Shown here piece by piece: positions 59,126-64,000 of a stretch of DNA of 64,000 bases. The DNA comes from Paramacrobiotus metropolitanus (taxonomy: Eukaryota > Tardigrada > Eutardigrada > Parachela > Macrobiotidae). The first letter of the stretch is position 1, and every line of letters starts with the position of its first letter. A program made the translations under genes and the position numbers. The notes under the pieces were generated by a model. That model saw only the letters and a program-made list of their open reading frames with translations, was not told where the DNA came from and ran no database searches. Where the stretch lies: positions 186,001 to 250,000 of the forward strand of contig NW_026570226.1 of the NCBI RefSeq assembly GCF_019649055.1, written 5' to 3'.

Positions 59126-61224
59126 ATGCACAGGTATGTCATTGAAAAGGATATTTCCAACGGACAGGAACTGTTTCCGGTTCGTGTTTGGAATTCGCTC
59201 AGCAGAGTACCTGCACCCCAGTTCGAGTATATCAAAACGCTGCAGTTATTTCCGAAATACCAGCGTAGTCCAGTGGTGAGTTGCCGTTGCAGTTGCTTGA
59301 CAATGTCTAAAATCCTAAACCGAAACTGTACACAAAAATTCTATAAAATCATAATATATTTGTAAGCGAGTGGAAACTGGGTGCTGCGTAAATATATTTT
59401 TCTTTGGTTAATCTTGCTATTTTTTTGCGCCGGCAAAAGTCATCTTTAGTGCCGAGTCTACCCGACTACTATTCCGTCAGAATACCTTAAAACTGACCAT
59501 ATTCACTTTTTCAGGTGTGCGACTGCATAGATGGTTGCGATGAGAGGTGCATTTGCATGTGAGTAAAGCGAAGTGCAGTATTACTGCGGTTGGTAGATAC
59601 GAGTACTATAGAATAGTACTGTTTGGAATTTGGTTAAATTTTGATTATCACTATCAATAATAATATTGTGTTAATCACAAATTCTCAGTATACCGTAAAT
59701 GTTTTGCTGAATGCAGGTCAACTCCTTTTACGGACAAGTTCTGTGAAATCCCGTATGATGACCAGGTAGGTAACTGTTGTTATTATTGAGAACTGCATCC
59801 ACTATTGTTAAGCCATTTCCAGCATGCTTAAAACTAAATGCTTAAAATTATTTTCGATTTATTTAGACCGGACGGTTGAAGAAGTTCCCTAAAAAATGGG
59901 AACACACGCACAGGGTCCTGTGGGAGTGCAGTGAAAACTGCCCTTGTGGCCAGGAATGCCCTTCCCGATCTGCTCAGCTGGGACTTCGGTAAGCTGTCTC
60001 AGATAGACACGGTCGAAATTTCCCTTTTTAGTAATTTACGCATTCAATGCCTGTAATTTCTTATAATTACTGTTTTGCTATCGTCCGGTGTGTAACCAGA
60101 TCATGGTGTATTGTATATGTACTGATGTATGTCGTCGGGTAAAAAATTAATGCTCACTGACCACCGTGTAATTCTAATGTGATCAGAGTGCTACTGTTTA
60201 TCGTGATTTGCGATATGGGACGCATTTATTTTCAGATTTCAGTTGGAAGTTTTCATGACGTCGAAAAAGGGCTGGGGTGTTCGAGCCCTTCAGGAGATAC
60301 CAAAGGGATCCTTTGTTGCTGAGTATGTCTTTGAATTGTGATAATGCAATGGCGGTCTCGTATCTTAAATGAACCCGGCTGTGTATGCATTTGGTGTCGT
60401 AATTAGTTCGAACTATGGAGATCATTTCTAATGTGCAAATCAAATAGGTATGCAGGAGTGGTTGCAAGCATTAAGGAAGAAGGAACTGAGGAAGGGGAAA
60501 AATGGACGGATAATAACTGGTATTCATTTGACATAATGTCGGTACGTCTACCGGTTAATAAGTTTAGCCTTTTAAACTTTAATTAGCGATTTCACGGTAT
60601 GCAACCAGATTTTGACGACTATTTTCTGCTCAGGAGCAAGGCCCAACAAACTTTTTCATTGATGCAACAACGAAAGGAAACGTGGCTAGGTAGGAATAGG
60701 CTAATAGCAAAATAATGCAACTTGACATGCGGAGTGGGATACGGATTACAAGGGTAACTTCAATGGTGTTTTTCCCCACAGGTTTTTCAATCACTCTTGT
60801 GAGCCAAACATGATGGCTTTCCACGTGTTCTATGACGACAATAATCCCGTTCTCGGCATGCACATCTGCTTTTTCAGCACTTGCGATATTAAGGAACGCG
60901 AAGAGCTTACGTAAGTAGATCTGTAATTTAATGCATTGCAAATTTAATTTTTTTACTTTTGTGATTTTGTTTGCTGGCGTAGCCTTCGTTTTGACTTTTG
61001 AGTATACGTACTTGGCATTTTTCTGTGGTAGTTTTGATTATGGAGAAGATTACTGGAAAGCTAAGCTGGAACGCGGTCTTGGATGTGACTGTGGAGCAAC
61101 AAAGTGCAACTACCGCTTGGCGAAGAAGTCAAAGAAATTCAAAAAACCAAAGCTCGACAATATTCCTGATATCACGCACACACTGGATATTACCATTCCC
61201 AACATGGTGGTTTACAATCTGTAA
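59126..61224 (+). CDS. G9a/SUV39-type histone-lysine methyltransferase, short form
   Basis: SET-domain methyltransferase transferring methyl groups from SAM to histone H3 lysine (H3K9 in this family; target here inferred). Nine exons, 59126-59275, 59515-59558, 59717-59765, 59867-59988, 60236-60322, 60448-60541, 60634-60689, 60782-60910 and 61032-61224, keep frame for 307 residues. Order: a G9a-like lead ([17 protein letters not shown]); pre-SET cysteine cluster ([13 protein letters not shown], then [11 protein letters not shown]); SET with [36 protein letters not shown] and ELTFDYG; post-[11 protein letters not shown]; and a basic tail with [13 protein letters not shown]. Catalytic NHSC and Tyr of FDYG are present. 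EHMT proteins carry ankyrin repeats and SUV39 a chromodomain; neither is visible upstream. The start ATG overlaps a possible acceptor (CACAG|GTATG), so missing 5' exons are possible. Confidence 0.87.
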
Positions 61225-61564
61225 TCTTTAAAAATCTGATCAGAGTTTTTGTCCTGGGAATACACATCTCCTTTTGACGCTGGTTTTCGAAACTTCTGCA
61301 AAGATCTTCCGTTTTCTTCCGCAGATCTACTCTTGGAAGTTTTAGCTTGTTAATTGTTTTAGGACTTTTATGGGTTGCTTAGGTACCGATGCGGACTGTG
61401 AATAGTGAAGGTCTTATCGTTTCAATTTTTTTCCAAATAGTTGTCAGTATTTTTTATGTCAAACCATGTTCAAATAAAGTACTCCGAATTTAGAGGTCCA
61501 ACAAATTGATATCACGCATCATTCAGCAAAAAGCTCCAGAATATCGTCAATCTTCAGATTGATT
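61225..61564. other. Convergent 3' region between SET gene and DPM3
   Basis: No gene seen. A plus-strand AATAAA at 61473-61478 is a good candidate polyadenylation signal for the SET-domain gene, about 250 bp after its stop. Confidence 0.5.
61473..61478 (+). terminator. Candidate polyadenylation signal of the SET gene
   Basis: A canonical AATAAA lies about 250 bp downstream of the stop codon of the SET-domain gene, in the interval before the convergent DPM3 stop. No transcript evidence is available. Confidence 0.4.
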
Positions 61565-62517
61565 TCACAACCGCAGTCCTTTCCGTTTCAGATCTGCTCT
61601 TGCTTCCTCGATCTCCTAAAAAGACATAACAAATTTCGAACTTGTAAACTGTAATGCGGATATCGGAATTTGTTTGAGCGTATTCTATTATCAGATTAAA
61701 CCATTAATAGGTAGCTTAAAAGCAGAAACATTCGAGAAGTCCAGTACTGACAAAAATCCTATACTGCAGTATATTTGTCGGCACTTTTTATGGCAATAAT
61801 TTTGAATTTTGGTAATGAATGTTCTGCACCTGTTGTAATTCTTTTGCAGCGTCCGGACAATCACGAAACGTGGAAACCCGATACGCAATAATTGCAGCCG
61901 ATGTCAGACCAAATATCAACACAGCTATCACAGGAAACTGAAACACAAAATGCTATTAATTACGACCAGCTGTAATTACCACGTCACCACGAGCACTTAA
62001 AAACAACCTTTACGAGCTAGCCAAATTAAATGGTCCAAAATGTCCGCTTTAGGGTCATTTTATGGTTTATCCGATAATACACAGCCACTTCAAACGAATT
62101 TTACGAGCTAGCCAAATTAAATGGTCGAAATAACTTGAGTAACTTGATCTAGAATTACCGTGCTCCATCTAAATTCTAAAGTAACTTATTATAACGAGAA
62201 CTCTTCGCATAATGAACGGTAATACGAGTAAGATTGCAGTTAAAGACTGAAGTTTATAGGACGTTAGTGAACCACTAAACAAAGCAAATCGCTGATATAT
62301 ACTTTTTAAAACTTACGGATGCCCACCATGATGTGATACCATTAACTGTACACATCACTTGTAACTTTTTAGCAATATAACGGATACAAAAGCGTACATA
62401 TAACACGACGTTTGTGCCAAAGGAAGATAACTTCCAGGAATGGACATTCAAAACAGCAGCCAGCCACACAGCCAAGGTAAGTACCCCCGCAATAATCCAC
62501 TCCAAAACTTTCAACAT
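61565..62517 (-). CDS. DPM3: DPM3, membrane anchor of dolichol-phosphate mannose synthase
   Basis: Small ER membrane subunit that tethers the catalytic DPM1, which makes dolichol-phosphate-mannose for N-glycans, GPI anchors and O-mannosylation. Three exons, 62517-62317, 61937-61830 and 61615-61565, keep phase 0 and give 119 residues (human protein 92). Two hydrophobic segments (WIIAGVLTLAVWLAAVL; FPVIAVLIFGLTSAAII) are followed by the diagnostic cytosolic block YRVSTFRDCPDAAKELQ and EEARADLKRKGLRL, which aligns almost residue for residue with the vertebrate C-terminus that binds DPM1. The extra length is in the loop between the two hydrophobic segments. It lies head to head with ALG11, another enzyme of the same pathway. 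Confidence 0.93.
62010..62126. repeat. 26-bp direct repeat in DPM3 intron 1
   Basis: The same 26 bases, starting TTACGAGCTAGCCAAATT, occur at 62010-62035 and 62101-62126 in the intron between DPM3 exons 1 and 2. The 91-bp spacing and identity suggest a local duplication. Confidence 0.85.
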
Positions 62518-63250
62518 TCTTCAACAAAATTCCACAGAGCGAACTAACAAAACAAACAAACTAGTCCTTCGTCTTCAAACTTCGAACTAATAATACGATA
62601 TTATTGGGCCAAGTCCCAGTTGCTGTGCCAGTGCCAGGTGGAAATTCAACAATTTAAGTTAACTGTAGGATCTGCTGTCTGTATACTCTGTAGATGTCCC
62701 CCGATTGCTGATTGTTGCAGCATATCCAGTGCACTGCTAAACAAAAGAAGACGAAACAACAGAGCTCTCAAAACAAGAAAATAACATCAAGACTTCCTGT
62801 TTCAAAACATTTTGTACTTAATACTATCAGCAGAAAATTAGAAAAATCGTAAATAAAGTAACAGATTGTGAAAAAAGTTTTAAATCCCTGCACTGTACAC
62901 TCCCTCCGTGAAGACGGGTGTTACTTTAAGCACACGTGTAGCACTGTCAGCCAGCCAGATGTTTTATCTCTATCCTGAATCTTTTTTGTGATTTTCTAAA
63001 TTTTGGTTGAAGATTGAAGAGTTTCTAAATTTTTGTGAATTTGTCTTTCACTTTTCGTTTTCAGTATCTCTTTTTGTCTTTTTGCTGCACAACAGTACGT
63101 TTGTTTCAGTAATGATTTCTAAATCAGTTGACAACGAACTTGTTGCAGGGATTTAAGGGAAAACGGAGACATGTAACAGTTTCAAACGGTGGTGAAAAGG
63201 AGAACTAAAAACCGAAATTCCTTTCGCTTGGACGCTGTCAGAAACACAAC
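62518..63250. promoter_or_regulatory. Divergent region between DPM3 and ALG11
   Basis: 733 bp separate the outward-facing start codons of two dolichol-pathway genes. I see no coding exon. Shared control is inferred from layout; no specific element is called. Confidence 0.4.
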
Positions 63251-64000
63251 ATGGCTTCCGCATTTTTTGCCCTTGCGTGTGTGGTTGTGTTTGTTTGCAT
63301 TACGATAGTAAGCCTACTAACTGGATTCGCTCTCGTTCTTTCACTGAAATCTCGCCTGCAGAGAAGACGGAGGAAAGCGTAAGCGCATTTCAATCATATT
63401 GCTACGTACACGTACTTCGATACGTATATGTACACAAATTATTTTAACGGAGATTTCATACGTTTGTGTCGATGTGTATTTAATGCCGGTGCACTGTTTT
63501 TCGTTACCCTACAGGTTTTCTGTTGGATTTTTTCATCCTTATTGTATGGGTGGCGGGGGTGGAGAACGAGTGCTGTGGGCAGCACTGAATAGTCTTGGAT
63601 CCAGACGTTCCGATGTGGAGTACATCATTTACACAGGCGACGATGCGGACAAGTGTTGTAAATTTCGAGAGCATGTGATACATCGCTTCAAAATTTCAAT
63701 CCCCGCAGATATTACAGTGCGATTTGTGCACTTGCGAATGCGGACGCTGCTGGAAGCACATCATTATCCTATGCTGACCATGATCGGGCAAAGTATTGGA
63801 TCCATGATAGTTGGTGTGGAAGCATTATGGAAGTTTAGTCCAGATGTTTACATTGATACAACAGGTGAATTACGAGTAGCATGAGTGGTTTCAGCAAGCG
63901 TGGGGTTGTTTAGGCAGCTTTAAAGTGTGGAAAATACCAAGAATATTTTCTGTTGCATGCAAAACCTTATCTTTTTTATGCGTGTTTCTAATTTTTCTGA
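63251..64000 (+). CDS. ALG11: ALG11 alpha-1,2-mannosyltransferase, 5' part
   Basis: ALG11 adds the fourth and fifth mannoses from GDP-mannose to the dolichol-linked oligosaccharide on the cytosolic ER face. Two exons are visible, 63251-63378 and 63515-63864; the rest lies beyond the window. The N-terminus is a membrane segment (FFALACVVVFVCITIVSLL) with a basic cytosolic flank (QRRRRKA). Exon 2 starts the glycosyltransferase fold with FSVGFFHPYCMGGGGGERVL, the glycine-rich motif of ALG11, followed by YIIYTGDDADKC, FVHLRMRTLLE and PDVYIDTTG. The donor after ACAACAG (63864) is in phase with the family. The first ATG at 63251 is used. The last 136 bases are intron as far as I can see. Confidence 0.93.

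Overview
The window is nuclear DNA of a bilaterian animal. Genes are split into many exons by introns, most of them 50-500 bp, and the proteins are recognisably animal: a biogenic-amine GPCR, phospholipase C beta of the NORPA/PLCB4 class, a CRTAP/leprecan-type protein, a full ABCA transporter, the complex I subunit NDUFA10, SLC38A9, USP30, an astacin, a Costars/ABRA protein, a G9a-like SET protein, DPM3 and ALG11. An octopamine/tyramine-like receptor beside a NORPA-type PLC suggests a protostome. The short introns and gene density (about 13 genes in 64 kb) suggest a compact genome such as that of a tardigrade or small arthropod, but nothing here fixes the phylum. I rebuilt exons by hand from splice consensus, reading-frame phase and family similarity. 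Nearly every junction quoted keeps frame across the whole gene. I could not run an alignment or a splice predictor.

Layout. 0.9-6.9 kb (+): amine receptor, 5 exons. 7.7-16.8 kb (-): PLC beta, 27 exons, 3' end facing the receptor. 16.8-22.7 kb: gene-poor, with one possible secreted cysteine-rich ORF pair in two frames. 22.7-24.7 kb (-): CRTAP-like. 27.2-37.5 kb (+): ABCA1/4-type transporter, 20 exons. 38.0-39.9 kb (-): NDUFA10, head to head with SLC38A9 at 40.4-43.2 kb (+). 44.1-45.9 kb (+): unrecognised protein with a PP1-docking-like motif. 47.1-49.6 kb (+): USP30. 50.6-53.3 kb (+): astacin-like protein lacking key catalytic residues. 54.75-57.3 kb (+): Costars/ABRA protein. 59.1-61.2 kb (+): pre-SET/SET/post-SET methyltransferase. 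61.6-62.5 kb (-): DPM3, head to head with ALG11 from 63.25 kb (+), which runs off the window.

Functional links. The receptor and PLC beta could act in related G-protein signalling, but there is no evidence of direct coupling. DPM3 (dolichol-phosphate-mannose synthase anchor) and ALG11 (GDP-mannose-dependent mannosyltransferase) both serve assembly of the dolichol-linked N-glycan precursor in the ER and share a 733-bp intergenic region. USP30 and NDUFA10 are both mitochondrial but not adjacent.

Most notable observations: the degenerate astacin active site (HExxH glutamate, Met-turn methionine and the following tyrosine all changed); two GC-AG introns with the same GCAAGT donor; a stop-free 60-nt intron inside the second Walker A of the ABCA gene; a separately spliced C-terminal PDZ-ligand exon in PLC beta; and the DPM3/ALG11 divergent pair.
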